From contig QANU01084557.1 of assembly GCA_003254905.1 (NCBI GenBank), positions 1 through 64,000 on the forward strand: 64,000 nucleotides of DNA. Direction: 5' to 3'. Origin of the DNA: Nissolia schottii (Eukaryota; Streptophyta; Magnoliopsida; Fabales; Fabaceae). Below the pieces are notes generated by a model, which was given only the letters and a program-made list of their open reading frames with translations, searched no databases and was not told the origin of the DNA. A program made the position numbers and the translations under genes. The first letter of the stretch is position 1, and every line of letters begins with the position of its first letter. Shown in pieces: positions 1 to 11,500 of the stretch.

Positions 1-96
1 TTGGGCATTTGCCCTTGTTTAGCATTGGGCATTGGCCCTGTTTCAGCATTGGGCATTGGCCCTTTTTCAGCATTGGGCATTGGCCATTTTTCAGCA
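1..96. repeat. 24-bp tandem repeat, four units
   Basis: Four consecutive 24-bp units built around ttgggcattggccc, followed by a T-rich stretch and cagca. The units differ by a few substitutions. The array starts at or before the window edge and lies in the LTR-like sequence that ends at 1586. A related gggcattg word occurs next to the GAGCGG repeats at 58390-58405. Confidence 0.85.
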
Positions 97-364
97 TTTC
101 TGTACCTGCAGCATGGCATACTTGTTCCCTAGGGTTCATTTCAGAATCTTTACTTATCTTAGAATTAATTCTAGTGTCTTTATACTAGGTGTATCATGAA
201 TGCATGAAATGCTACAAATTTCATCACAGATTACATGTAATATGCATGTTCGGTACATTTCCTTCACATACAGCATATACTTCATAGAATTCAACTATCA
301 ATCGCAGATATGGTAATAAATACTGGACTATGTGCCTCAAGAGGGTCCCATAAGACTTTCTAGT

Positions 365-580
365 CTCAAGTCGCATAGCGAAAACTGACGTTCGCTCAAC
401 GGTTTGAGCCTTCGCGCTCAGCGATAGAGGTCTTATCGCTCAGCGGTAATGACCTCATCGCTCAGTGGCTGTCACCTTCCCGAATCTTCTCCACCGCCTT
501 ATAAAAAGATATCTTTTCGGACTTTCCACGTGGGCTTCAGCTCGCTCAGCGGCGCCTGAGACTCCGCTCAGCGGCCCCTG
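365..580. repeat. Cluster of CGCTCAGCG-like imperfect palindromes
   Basis: At least six occurrences of cgctca(g/a)cg or a close variant within about 200 bp, most of the form CGCTCAGCG. The same word, with its complement CGCTGAGCG, recurs at 58320-58400 and at 58650-58935 in two different LTR families. The arrangement is seen directly; the function is unknown. Confidence 0.7.
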
Positions 581-1586
581 TGCGAGACATGAAAACCGAA
601 TTCACCATCTCTTCCATTTTCCTCTCCTTGCTTCCCATGGCACCTGCTTGAGTTTCACACACAATCCAAGCACAATAATCCTATCTAATTCAGGTCACAA
701 GACCCTTCAGAATCATCTCCCTAAACCTAACCAAACTTCTAGCATACATAGGCACACATTCAAGCATAATCATAAACATACACATAGTATCACATAGCAA
801 CCATTCACCATCAAAGAGGTGAGGAACTAGAGTTACCCACTTCCTCAAGAGCTTGTTGATGCTAGAGAAAAGATGAAATCAAGCCTTGCTTGCTTGCTTG
901 ATGTTCTCTTGACCTAAAATGAAAACCTTAGAATAATTAGAAAAACCTAGGTTATGGGAACCTTGATTCACCAAGTGATGAGAGACTAATCTTACTTGCT
1001 TATCCTCTTGATGAATTTAAGAGTGAATTAAGGTTATGAAATCAAAAGATGATGATTGAACTTGGTGGATTTGAAGCTTTGAAGTCTTGAGAGCTTAGGG
1101 AAAGAAAATGAAAGAACCTTAGTGTTTTTGTGTGTGTATGTTTCGGGCATGAGGGGCTGGCCGTGGGGTTTAAGTGGCCTTTGGCCCTTCATATTTTATT
1201 TATTTTCTCAGTGTGTTTTCGGTCGTGTTTGCTCATTAACTATTTATATACGGAAGTCCTAAAAATATTCCGGAATACCGTTGTGACCTATTAATTTTCC
1301 TTATTAATATTTGAATCTTAGTTGAAATATTCTTGAATTTATTTTCATATTAATATATTTTACAGACTCCTATTGAGTCACAATTACATTCTAATAATAC
1401 CTAATATCGTCCTAAACGTCATCGGACGCCACGAGATCGCAAAATTATTATTTTAAACTAAAACTACAGAAATAAAATCAATATTTGAATTTTATTTTAT
1501 TTTTATCTCACCTTTCCATTCTTAATACATTTTTAATTATTTATTATGTGCCATTTTAACGAAAGAAAAAGTCGGGTTGTTACATT

Positions 1587-2037
1587 AGCAGCTTATGCTT
1601 AAGTCATAATCTGCGTCTGCTAGGTTGTTATCTGCTGTGTAGGAATACTGGTAGTCCCTAATTTACTTCGGAAAATAATTAAGTTAACTGAAAATAGGGA
1701 CCTATTTTTTTTTCTTTTTAAACATAAGCTATTATTATGCGTCAAACTAGAGCCATGCGTGTGAACTATCATAAGTCCCAAATAGTCATATAACAGATAA
1801 AAGCATGCGTCGTCTGTCATACACATACATACATGAACGGTAAAGTAACCAGCATCAAGTGGGTCCAACAGTCAATGTCATTCATGTCAGGAAGTCATAT
1901 ACATATCATAAATACTGTATTAATACATAAAAAGGGCCAGACATACTCTAAGCCCATACATACTATCAGTGGCTACAAAATAGAATACATCAAAATACAC
2001 ATAAGGCTCGGGCTACTAGCAAAAAGGGTGGCATCTA
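1587..2037. other. Non-coding stretch between two LTR-type regions
   Basis: AT-rich sequence with no credible gene. The short open frames here have no recognisable family. It is probably internal or flanking sequence of the surrounding LTR-type fossils. Confidence 0.4.
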
Positions 2038-2611
2038 ATGACAGGGTCTGGATATAGTGCTAGTCAGGTCTCTGGCTCATCTTCGCTGAACTCCTCCTCC
2101 GGATCCTCCTCGGGGTCCTCCTCTGGATCCTCCTCCGGTTCTGACCCCTCTGGCTCGTACTCCGGCTCCGGCTCGTCCTCCTCGTCATCTTCCTCTATGG
2201 CTACCAGAGGATACTCCTCCTCGGGTGAGGAAGGCACTGGTACATCTGGCGGGTCTCAGGGGCCGTAGGATGGACCTGCCTCGTGGCTGGGAGTGCGGGG
2301 TGCGAACTGACGGCGGTAGTCTGGGGCCGTCCTCATCCGTACAGTCTGCTGGTATATCTTGGGCGGTCGCAATCTCACAGAAATTGAGTCGACCTCCACG
2401 TCCTTCTCGTACGGAATGGGCTCGCCATCGGCGGAAGTCTCTGGCTCGGGGAGTACCGGTGGCGCGACTCGGCAGGGTGTGGGACGATTCACTACTAGGA
2501 CTGACCAAAGCTCTGCCTCCTCCCCTATCTCAGGGTCTACTATCCTAAATCTGCTGCGCAGGATCTGCCTCTTCTTCGGCGGGGACGTCATCTATCTCGC
2601 CTGAAGCCATA
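2038..2611 (-). mobile_element. Acidic coding remnant, probably from an LTR retrotransposon (fossil)
   Basis: The minus strand carries a GC-rich, protein-like stretch beginning MASGEIDD near 2611 and ending in a tract rich in Glu, Asp and Pro (repeats such as PEEDPEEDPEEDPEE) near 2050-2200. The composition contrasts sharply with the AT-rich surroundings, which suggests ancient coding sequence. The position between two minus-oriented LTR-like borders suggests a gag-like part of such an element, but no zinc knuckle, protease or reverse transcriptase is visible, so the family is not assigned. It looks broken, with a small number of breaks. The plus-strand Ser/Gly frame over the same place is a shadow of the acidic tract. 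Confidence 0.4.
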
Positions 2612-2854
2612 AGTGAGTGGGGGTGAGAACGGTGGTTCTCAGTGGTTGACTATGGCATAGGGGAATCTGGTTACTCAATTATGCTCCGGCTGTCCAGGAG
2701 ATCTCTAAGTGTTCATACATCTAGACATCCTACTAGTTATTTTCTTGCCTAAGTTCCTGGGCGGCTTTATCTAGTTACTAGGTGACAGGGAACTAGTCTT
2801 TCTTACTAAGTTCTCGTGCTTTCTATCCTTGACCGTTCTGACACTACTACACAT

Positions 2855-3075
2855 ATATGTATGCCCGGTGACCTTGCCCCATGCGTTCCTTATGAGCATG
2901 GTGACATGGTCGAGACATAACGACGCTTTAATCACATAGGTATGTATGCAAGGTGATCGTGTCCCATGCGTTCCTTATGAGCCTGGTGACGTGATCGAGC
3001 CCCATGCGTTCCTTATGAGCATGGTGACGTACACAAGGCCTGCGTTCCCTTCGAGCCTGCTCTTGCGCACTATGC
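2855..3075. repeat. Short direct repeats around catgcgttccttatgagc
   Basis: The word catgcgttccttatgagc followed by (a/c)tggtgac recurs three times (about 2881, 2966 and 3003), with a decayed fourth copy near 3040 (tgcgttcccttcgagcctg). Spacing is irregular, about 35-85 bp. It belongs to the LTR-type region bounded at 5405. Confidence 0.7.
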
Positions 3076-3403
3076 ATGAACTTTAACATTTTAGTTAACC
3101 GGTATCATATGCTTTCTTTTCCTTACGCGTACCGGCTCACCCGGGTTAGCGTCTTCTCATTCATCATATCTCATCATCACATGCACTTTATCTTTCTGTA
3201 CTCATCTGGTTCTTACGTTCATTATTATCTTCATTCATTAACCTTGGTCATAGCATAGTCTCTAGTGGTCTATCCTCATGATGCATGCACGACTCGATAC
3301 TCATATTCTTGTTCACTGCACCCTTAGCTGGCTCATAGTAAAACATATGCCATTCTGAACTTATCGTATAAACTTCTACGTGCTAAGTGCTTGTTGAAAT
3401 ATA

Positions 3404-4240
3404 ATGAACCTCGGGACCCCTTGCTCGGAAACCACTATCAATGCTAGGGAACCTCCGCGGAACCCACTAAGCAACTCTATGGATCATTCAACCATTCTAG
3501 GGGGTCTCCGCAGAACCCACTTGGCACCGCTACTGACGCCAATCAGAAACTTCAGGAACCCGCTCAGCCACTCTAGGGTTCCTCTACGGAACCCTACTCC
3601 GTCACCACTACTGGTGCTCGCTCGGTCTACTCTCCAGGGACCACTCAGCACTCTAGCGAACCATTCTATCACTTTGGGGAACCTCCGCGGACTCCAACTC
3701 CAGACTTTCTAGGGATCCATGCAACCTCTCTAGGGGACCTCCGCGGAACCCCACTTAGCACCATTCCTGGTGTCCACTCAGCACTCTTTACCGGGCCCTC
3801 TCGTCACTACAGGGTCCTCCAGGGACCCTACTCAGCACCATTCCTGGTGCCGCTCAACAACTCTTCACGTAACCCTCTCAACACTCCAGGATCCTCCGCA
3901 GACCACTAAGAAACCTTCCAGGGAGCCACTTAATGACTCTAGGGAATCCACTCTACAACTCTAGGGCATCCTCTCAGCGTACTTCAGGGATCCTCCGTGG
4001 AACCCTTCTGCACCATTCCTAGTGTTCACTCAGCACACTCTCCAAGGAACTACTCAACTACTTCAAGGGACCTCCGCGAACCCATACAGCACCATTACCG
4101 GTGTTCACCCAGCATACTCTCCAGGGGACTACTCAACCACTTCAGGGGACCTCCGCGGAACCCCCATCGGTCACTACTACTGACGCCCGCTCTTCAACTC
4201 TCTAGGCTCCTCTCAGTCTCCCTCCGCGGAAAACTCGACG
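3404..4240. repeat. Degenerate GC-rich tandem array (units about 60-100 bp)
   Basis: About ten diverged units share a core cctccgcggaaccc, followed by ctca/agcac(c/t)..., accattcctggtgt and ctctccaggg. Many cores contain the CCGCGG palindrome. Unit spacing averages near 80 bp but is uneven. GC content is well above the flanks. The array lies in the minus-oriented LTR-type region that starts at 5405, so it is more likely a long-LTR internal array than a centromeric satellite. Frames across it are open by chance and show no protein family. Confidence 0.75.
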
Positions 4241-5405
4241 CTTACCTCCTGGCTTATTTTCTCTCATTCCCTTACGTTCATCCCAAGTTCACACCACATA
4301 TTCCAACAGTACCGGAGCAACAACATGAACGTTTTAGAATCATGAAACAACGTGAATATATCCAACATGCAACAATAATATTTATCCTCATAGCATTTCT
4401 AATTTTTCCTACTCAAAATACACACATAAACATACAAATAACATCCCATAGACAGGGGTGATGGTACTACCCACCTCAAAGAAGGTTGGTGAGGGGAGTT
4501 TGAAGTGAAGTTCCACAAGCCTTGATGTTCCCCAAAGCTTTAGGCCACCTTCCTCCAAGATGAGAACCTTGCACTATGAAGAGGATGATGAGTTGTTCCT
4601 CTTGGTGGTGGCTGTACGAAAATGGAACTAAGATGAGGAGACTTTGGGGGGGCTGTGTTCTCGAGTCTTGGGAGGTGAAAGAGGATGAGAAGGGTGCTTG
4701 ATTGCTTGGAGACAAAGTGGTGGTCTTGGAGCTTGGCTTGAGGTGTGTTTATGGAGGATGTGAGAAATGATATTTTGCTTGGAGTTTTGGAAGAGGAGTC
4801 TCGATTTTGGAGTGGCTGAAAGTGAGGGAATTAATTGAATTTTAGGATTTAGAAAAAGGTGATGAATAGTGGGAGGTATGGGCATAGGTATGTCTCATGA
4901 TGTGATTTGGTTAAGTGTAAGACAAGTAATGGTGATGTAAGTTTGGAAGCATGATTTTGGGGATAAATTTTTTTGCCCAAGAATCTCCTCTCCAGCCGTG
5001 CAGCCCTTCAGCTCTAGCTGCTGAAATTTCATTTTCTCTCGGTTCCGGTTCGCTCGTGTTTTATCGTTCGCAGTGTCGGTGCGTCGCGCACGGTCGTCCG
5101 AAAAATATTCCGTTTATACCGTCGCGGTCCTCTAATTCTCCCCTACCTAAGGGTACTAATGTTTAAAGATGTTTGTGAATTTTCCCCCATAAGAGTATTT
5201 TCACAGACACCTTTTGTACGTTAGAAATTCTATCGGCGTACAGCGGCCGTTCGGCTGTCGGCCGAACTTCCTATCGCGACACGTCTTATCTCCTAGGGAT
5301 ATTCTACTTAATAATTTCCCATTTTAATTCTCTAATCATTATTAGAAAATTAATTTAATCATTATGTTTACGATTATTTCTCTAAGGAAAAATCGGGATG
5401 TTACA

Positions 5406-5693
5406 CTGCAACGATCTTTTGGGACTTCTTTATACTCCAATTCTTCATCTTAGCTCCTTTTGCACTTATTCTTGCACCGATACTTGATCCCCTATGATTC
5501 GAACAACTCGAACACTAGACATTAAACGCATAGATTACTCAAGACAATTAAAATCATTCAAAATTGTGTCTTTACTTACATTTTTCACAATCAAGCATAA
5601 AAGAGGACAATGAGCAAAACATATCAATTAAGCATTAAAACCATATATTTTTAAGTTGCAATGTTCAATTATGGAATAGTAAAATGGGGGCAT
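5406..5693 (-). mobile_element. Fragment of an Athila-like LTR (fossil)
   Basis: It matches 46581-46853 closely, which is the first part (U3 side, minus orientation) of the LTR at 45406-46858. Shared words include ggacttctttatactcc-like sequence and the terminal ggggcataaaacccct. Here the LTR is interrupted at 5405 by the TGTAACA-type element. Partial copy. Confidence 0.65.
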
Positions 5694-7480
5694 AAAACCC
5701 CTGATATTGGGGATTTTTGGCTAGTTGATAATTATGCATTTCGGTTTTGAACTTATGAAAAATGTGTAAACATGTTGAATGTTTTGGAGATAGATTTATG
5801 GTTGAGGTGAAAATTGGATTTTTTTTTCTCGTTAAACATGATATTCAACGACTTCGAGTGAATTTGGTTAAAAGAGTATTGAAAATGTCTTATGCATTTT
5901 GATAAATTCCAACTATTTTAAATGCCAATAGTTTAAGAGATTTTGAACATCTCAGACTGAATATCGCATATGGCATTTTGTGGAACTATAATTTCTAGAT
6001 TATGTTGAGACTAAATTTTTGATATGTGGATTAAAACTGTTTTAGGGGAGAGACTTTGACGGAAATTGTAACTAAGGGCAGTGAGCCCTAGCCTTGGGGT
6101 ACCTTGGTCTAGCTCTAGCTAGCAGGAGTGTTGCTAGCTTGACACACATGGCAATGTGTCGAGACCACTCGATTTAATATTCTATATGCCAAGTGGATTC
6201 TGTTTCTGATTTGAATTCTTGATTTGAATCTCCTCACTTGATCTATTTTTTATATCCTTGTGAATTGTGTTTCGAAAAAGACACAACTGTTTTGCGGTAT
6301 ATTTCATAATAGTAGTTTTTTGGGCATATTTGGTAACATGGTTCTTGTAACACATTCATGCACATGTACTATTTTACTCACATATTGTTATTACTTTTTA
6401 GTTTTCATTAAAAATTTCTCGTAGTTGTGTAGTTATAGATATGTTATTGTTCACTGAGTCTGTCGACTCATCCCTTTAATTTTACCATTTCAAATCCAAT
6501 TTGAGCGATATCTAGGTATCCTCGATAGATAGCAAACGAATTTTTTTTGTGCACGTTCTCACCTTCAGCGCAAGGTAGTTGTGGTCTGATGTATTGGTAG
6601 ATGTATTTTTTGGGGTTTTGTTATAGATTGGTTTTCTTGTTAGAGCTCCATAGACTATAGACAGGATCTTTGCTTCCTATTGCGTTTTATGTTGTTTGTT
6701 GTCTAAGAAATTGCTTGAGGCCACATGAGATGATTAATTTGTATGCTAGTGAAATAGATATAATGTATATATAATATATGATCTAGTCATGAACGTTATA
6801 ATTTGTCTAAAATGATAGTCAATAAGGCTAGCTAGCGAACGCATGATTCCTAAGCGCCAATCAAAGTTTCAGTTGGGTCGTGACACATAGATAGAGTGGC
6901 TATTAAAAATCATGCAGATAGAGATAGAGAGAGTGCGTGTTAAAAAAGACGCAGATAGTGACAAAATTTTGCAAATGAAAATATAACTTCTCGTTACTAT
7001 TAGCAATGGAAATTGCATGTGATTCTGTAAATGAGAAACAAATGCATTTTTTTAATCTAGTGATGAAATTGGATACCAAAATTTTTCGTGACAAATTTCG
7101 CCGCTCAAACTATATAATGACATAAATATAAATGTTTTAATGAGGGAAAATTTAGGGACAAAATATATTTCAAATAAAATTTTTTAATCAACACAATTTA
7201 AAATGAAAACAATAAAGCATTTTCGCGGTTAAAAATTTTCATCGGTGATGAATCCGTGACGGATTCTGTCGTTGAATTGAATAAATGTTTTTAATGGGAT
7301 AGCTTCGGGTTTTCTAGCTAAAAGACCCCCCTAGTTAGCACGGATATGGACACACCAATCATTATGAGAAAAATTCTTATTACTCTGGGAATTACAGAGG
7401 GATTTTTTCTGAGTATTAGTGACGAATTTTATTAATTTAGCGAGGAAAAAATGCACGATGAAGATGAATTAAATTTTTGT
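5694..7480. repeat. Dispersed repeat block, copy 1 (LTR tail plus flank)
   Basis: Nearly the same sequence occurs at 46937-48675, and its later part (from about 6457) occurs a third time at 13419-14030 and 14771-15000. Inside, the stretch ending gttgggtcgtgaca near 6885 looks like an LTR end (fossil, Ty3/gypsy-like, low certainty). The flank after it (6886-7480) is shared by all copies, so block and flank moved together. No coding sequence is recognised. The copy at 48675 is interrupted by a copia element exactly where this copy reads on from atgcacgat (7450-7459). Confidence 0.75.
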
Positions 7481-7551
7481 TTAAAATTATCGGGAGATAT
7501 AAAATTCCATAAAAAATTCTCTTCGCAACGGAGAGTGCCAAAATATTACCG

Positions 7552-7795
7552 AGTGATTTAATCTCTCAATAATGTTTTCTAAATATTTATTTATTTTTTA
7601 ATGCATTACCATGGATTTAATCCCTCGATATATATTTTTTACATTTTTATTTATTTGTAAATATATTACTGCAGGATTTAATTCCTCGAAAAAACTTTTT
7701 TCTATTTTGATTTATCTTTAAATATGTTAATCCCTAAATCCCTCAGTAATATTTATTAATTTTTATTAATTTTAAATATATTACTGAGGGATCCT
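7552..7795. repeat. 60-bp tandem repeat, four diverged units
   Basis: Four units of about 60 bp share ggatttaat(c/t)cctcg(a/t)-like sequence, a T-rich middle with atttattt, and an (a/t)atattactg(a/c)(a/g)gg-like join. The units are diverged, AT-rich and non-coding. They resemble subterminal repeats of a DNA transposon, but no termini were found. Confidence 0.65.
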
Positions 7796-8549
7796 TAGTA
7801 ATATTTTTTGTAATTTATATTGTTTGTAATTTATATTTTTAAAAAATATATTTTGCTATGTCTCAATATATAGTTTGTCCCTTAGCTGTTTTATTTTCGT
7901 TCGAAATAATGATTTACTGTTAGATAGCTTAATGTCATTTGTACATCAATTGGAGTAAATGATTTGTATTTGATGCTTACTCTGTTTTTCTGCTAGATTT
8001 GTTATGAGTTGTATATTGTTATTGTTAGTGTTGGTGTTATTGTTATTATTTTGTGGTTGGTACACTTGTTATGGCTCACAACATATGCAATATTATATTT
8101 ATAGTGCTATTTTCACATCCTATTTCATTATTCCCCAATCCTTGCGCACTAAGGAAGTTTCGTTGTGAGCTCGCAATCGATAGCCACAAACTGCCACATT
8201 TATTTTGTCTGTACTATGATGAACATTTCAAGGCTCATTAAAATTCCCTCCAATGAAAAATTCAATTAATAATGGAAATATCCACCAGTGATATTATAAA
8301 TCTTAACCCTAATAAAACAGAAAATAAACAAATATTTATTTATTTAACTACCACCGCCAACAATCATATAGACGTGGATAAATCCGCCAATATGGCTTTG
8401 TTGCCATATGATGCCACGTGTGATCCATAGATTTACCGCTGAGCATCTTTTTGTCATTTACTGTGAGTTTTAGGTTTGCTTGACAAATCTGCCGGTAACA
8501 TCTATGAATAAAATCTGTCAATAACATCTTGGCTGTACAAATATCGTTT
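7796..8549. other. 3' flank of P450 gene A; start of the duplicated P450 unit
   Basis: Nothing recognisable up to about 8075. From about 8076 (acatatgcaatatt) to the gene A stop, the sequence matches 17293-17760, the 3' flank of gene B, so the left border of the A/B segmental duplication lies near 8076 and 17288. It includes a short run of ccacgtgtgatcc-type sequence shared by both flanks. No polyadenylation site can be named with confidence. Confidence 0.6.
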
Positions 8550-11500
8550 CTATATATCAGAGGTAGAGTTGGGCACTCGTGGGGTCAGAAGAATTCGCAA
8601 TGGAGTCAACTTGGGCAACGTTATCCCCAAACCTTCTCTCATGTCAACGGGTTCGTCCATTGGCGCATCAAAGTCAAACCGTTGAAGCAAACGAGCAAGT
8701 GTCATGAGGCTCACTTGTGTGGCAAACGTGGATCCAGGGCAAGCCCTCCTACCTGATCCAAAAGGAAGGTACTCAAAATTGTGACCTTCATCAAGTTCTC
8801 CATTGCTAGTAATAAACCTCTCCGGCCAAAACTTCTCGGGCTCCGACCAAAGGCTTGGATCTCTGTGTAACTTCCACACGTTGGCGAATACACGTGTCCC
8901 TTTAGGTACGTAATGGCCTTGAATGTGGCATTCTTCTCTTGCCTCGTGAGGTACCAACAGAGGCCCTGGTGGGTATAACCTTAGCGTTTCCCTTATAATT
9001 GCTTGCAAGTAGACAAGGTTTTTTATGTCCGATGCTTCTACCTTTCTGTCCCTGCCAACATGGAGGTCAAGCTCCTCTTGTGCACGCTTCAAGGCATGCT
9101 TATTGTTCAACAATATGGCTAGCACCCACGTCATTGTAGTGGATGTTGTGTCTGACCCAGCTAGCATAAGGTTCTAAATATGAAAAGTTGACTTGTCAAA
9201 AGATGATGATAATTAATGCTAAAAGAATAACAAGAGTTGTGATTGGAAGGATACAAATTACACGCACGGTTAAAAATGTTTAGCAGAGATATTTACTTCA
9301 TTGTGAGCGGATCCCCTCGAGCAAGATTAGTTGAGGTACTGACTCTAATACTCGTAATTTAGATTAGTTGGTTTAATGATAATGTTTGTTTCTCTATTTT
9401 ATAATGTTTGTTTCTGAGAAAGAGTAAGTGCACATATGAGTTTGAGTAGGGAGCAGGAGAAAGTATGACAATTATTTTTTTGCTATTTAATTGGATGTAG
9501 TTTCCATTTTATTTTGCTTCTTAAATTTAGTAATATTTATTTTTTTATTTTGTAATGTTTGTTTATTAGAGAAAGTGTCTACACATGTTTGAGGGAGTGA
9601 GTGGGCATAATGTAATAATAATGAGTGTGGAGTAGTTACTAAATGATGGGCGAGGCCCATTCCATATACATATCGTTGTTGATTGAAAGGTAGATGAAAA
9701 TTTATCACACACACAGCATTATTTTTTTTTTTTTGGTAGTCAAAGGGGCAGAGCCCAAAAAAGAAACAACAACAAACAAACTAGCCTCCATGAGGCCACA
9801 CAATCTGAATCAGGTCATTCAGAAGGAGAAGATGAGTAGCCGCAGACGCTGTATCAATGTAAGAAACCTCAAAGGAAGGAAGGTTATAACTTAGGTGAGA
9901 CAACGATAGAGAAAGAGAGTAATGGAGCAATGCAAGCACCACATTAAATAACGTTAATTGGATAAAGTATTATCAACTTTTTTAACACTTTTTAATCATT
10001 TTCCAATTCACTTTCTATTTAAATAAATGTATGGCTAGATATAAATAAAATTACATTAATACTATTTTATTAATTAATTAATACGAAATTCAATAGCTTT
10101 CGCATTAAAGTATTTTTTTATTTTATAAAAATTTTATTTAATAAGAATTATCAACCAAATATAAATTTTAAAAAATCAACTTTTGTTATAAAAGAAAAAT
10201 CAACCATGTAAATTAATTATTTTTAATATAATAGTACATTATTTATGTATAAAAAATGGATTTTGTTAACAAGTTTCTTTAAGGAACTAGTTAAGAAAAA
10301 AAATAGTATAAAATTTTTGTGTTTTCAATAAATAATGAATACATTTTAAGCTTAAAATTTATACTTTGAGTTCCTTGAGAAAAACCCATGAAAAATATAA
10401 TACAGTATTTTCATTAATCTCACTTTTTTCTCTAAAATTTCCCAGTCAACGATATTAGTTGAAGTATATCCATTATGTAGTGGGAAAAAGGAAGTGTGGC
10501 AGTACTTTAATGACTTTCATAGTGATATACTTGACTTAAAAAGTTTAATAGATGCTACTGGCGCACCAATTAAGTGACTCATGTCTATCAATAATAAACT
10601 CTGCTTGACATTTCCTTTCCTCGGATTTAAAAACTTCGTCAAATCTTATTATAAGAGAGAAAACTTAGATCAATTTTTTTTATCCATTATATTTAACTCA
10701 AAAAAAATGTTCAGTTATTATTATATAATTTAAACAATAAATATAATGCTAATCTTGATTTTTTCCTTATCTTAATTACCGATGATTTGCTTATAAAATT
10801 TTTAAAGCACTAAATTTTAATAGCCAATATAGAATAGGAACATATTGAAGGTAATAGAAGTATGGTTGTCACTCGTTTTTATCTATTTTCACTCCCACTA
10901 TAAATTATTTTACTTGACAACTTCTCTAAAATACTCTTACACACATAAGAATGTGATAATTGTCATTTTCTTCTATTTAATGTCACACTAATTATACAAT
11001 ACTCTTAGATAATTTCTCAAAAACACACTTTCATAGTTTCTTTAGTTATTTATAAAAATATATGAATTCACTAGCTTTATAAAATAAGTTAAAATAAATG
11101 TTAATTAAAGCAAATAAAATAATTTAAATCCAACCTATACTCCTTATTGTGATAATAAAATAGTTTTCTAATAAAAATAAAAAATAGTTTGAAAACACAA
11201 TTTCATATTTATTTTACATATTTATTAAAATAAAAAATTCCTTATATTTTTAAGGAGGTTCTGTTATCACTCCTTTTCAATTAAAATTATTGTTGTTACA
11301 ACTACTAATTTCTTGTTAGTTTCTTAAAAGTTTATATTTTATAATTACCACTCTTGATTTATTTATTTTTATCTAAAAATTATGTATTTTATGAATTTAT
11401 AAAATTATTTGTTTAATATAATAATTTATAATATTATTTATTTGATATGAAAATATAAATAATTAAAAATTGAATTTAACCTCTAAATCTGTTTTACTAG

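Larger units (their letters stand above)
1..1586 (-). mobile_element. LTR of a TGTAACA-type LTR retrotransposon (fossil, cut by window start)
   Basis: Read on the minus strand, an LTR-like border TGTAACAACCCGAC starts at 1586 and runs toward the window start. The layout resembles two other LTR-like borders here: 5405 (minus) and 57311 (plus). Shared pieces are a tcctaaaaatattccg block near 1257 (compare 5099), a gtgggtaac block near 838 (compare 4468 and 58067) and a GCTCAGCG-rich stretch near 370-580. Similarity to the 5405 copy is patchy, so the two look like relatives and not obviously the two ends of one element. No coding part is recognised inside. The lineage is uncertain, probably Ty3/gypsy. 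It appears old and incomplete. Confidence 0.55.
2612..5405 (-). mobile_element. Long LTR-type region of a TGTAACA family (fossil)
   Basis: On the minus strand the border TGTAACATCCCGATTTTTCC begins at 5405 and is almost the same as the plus-strand border at 57311 (TGTAACATCCCACTTTTTCT). The region includes the array at 3404-4240 and the short repeats at 2855-3075. The far limit is uncertain; the acidic coding remnant begins near 2611, so the LTR plus leader may fill most of 2612-5405. The sequence just beyond 5405 is part of an Athila-like LTR that also occurs at 46581 onward without this insertion, so the element landed in that older LTR. Broken or partial; the age cannot be stated from one LTR. 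Confidence 0.5.

Noticed and set aside
465-797. 110-residue plus-strand frame near the window start
   Set aside because: Lies across the GCTCAGCG cluster of an LTR; no family resemblance.
2225-2548. Several overlapping 100-residue frames on both strands
   Set aside because: Shadows over one GC-rich acidic coding remnant; at most one frame (minus) is plausible.
3404-4240. CRISPR-like repeat-spacer array
   Set aside because: Units are degenerate, spacers are not unique or regular, and the genome is plant nuclear.
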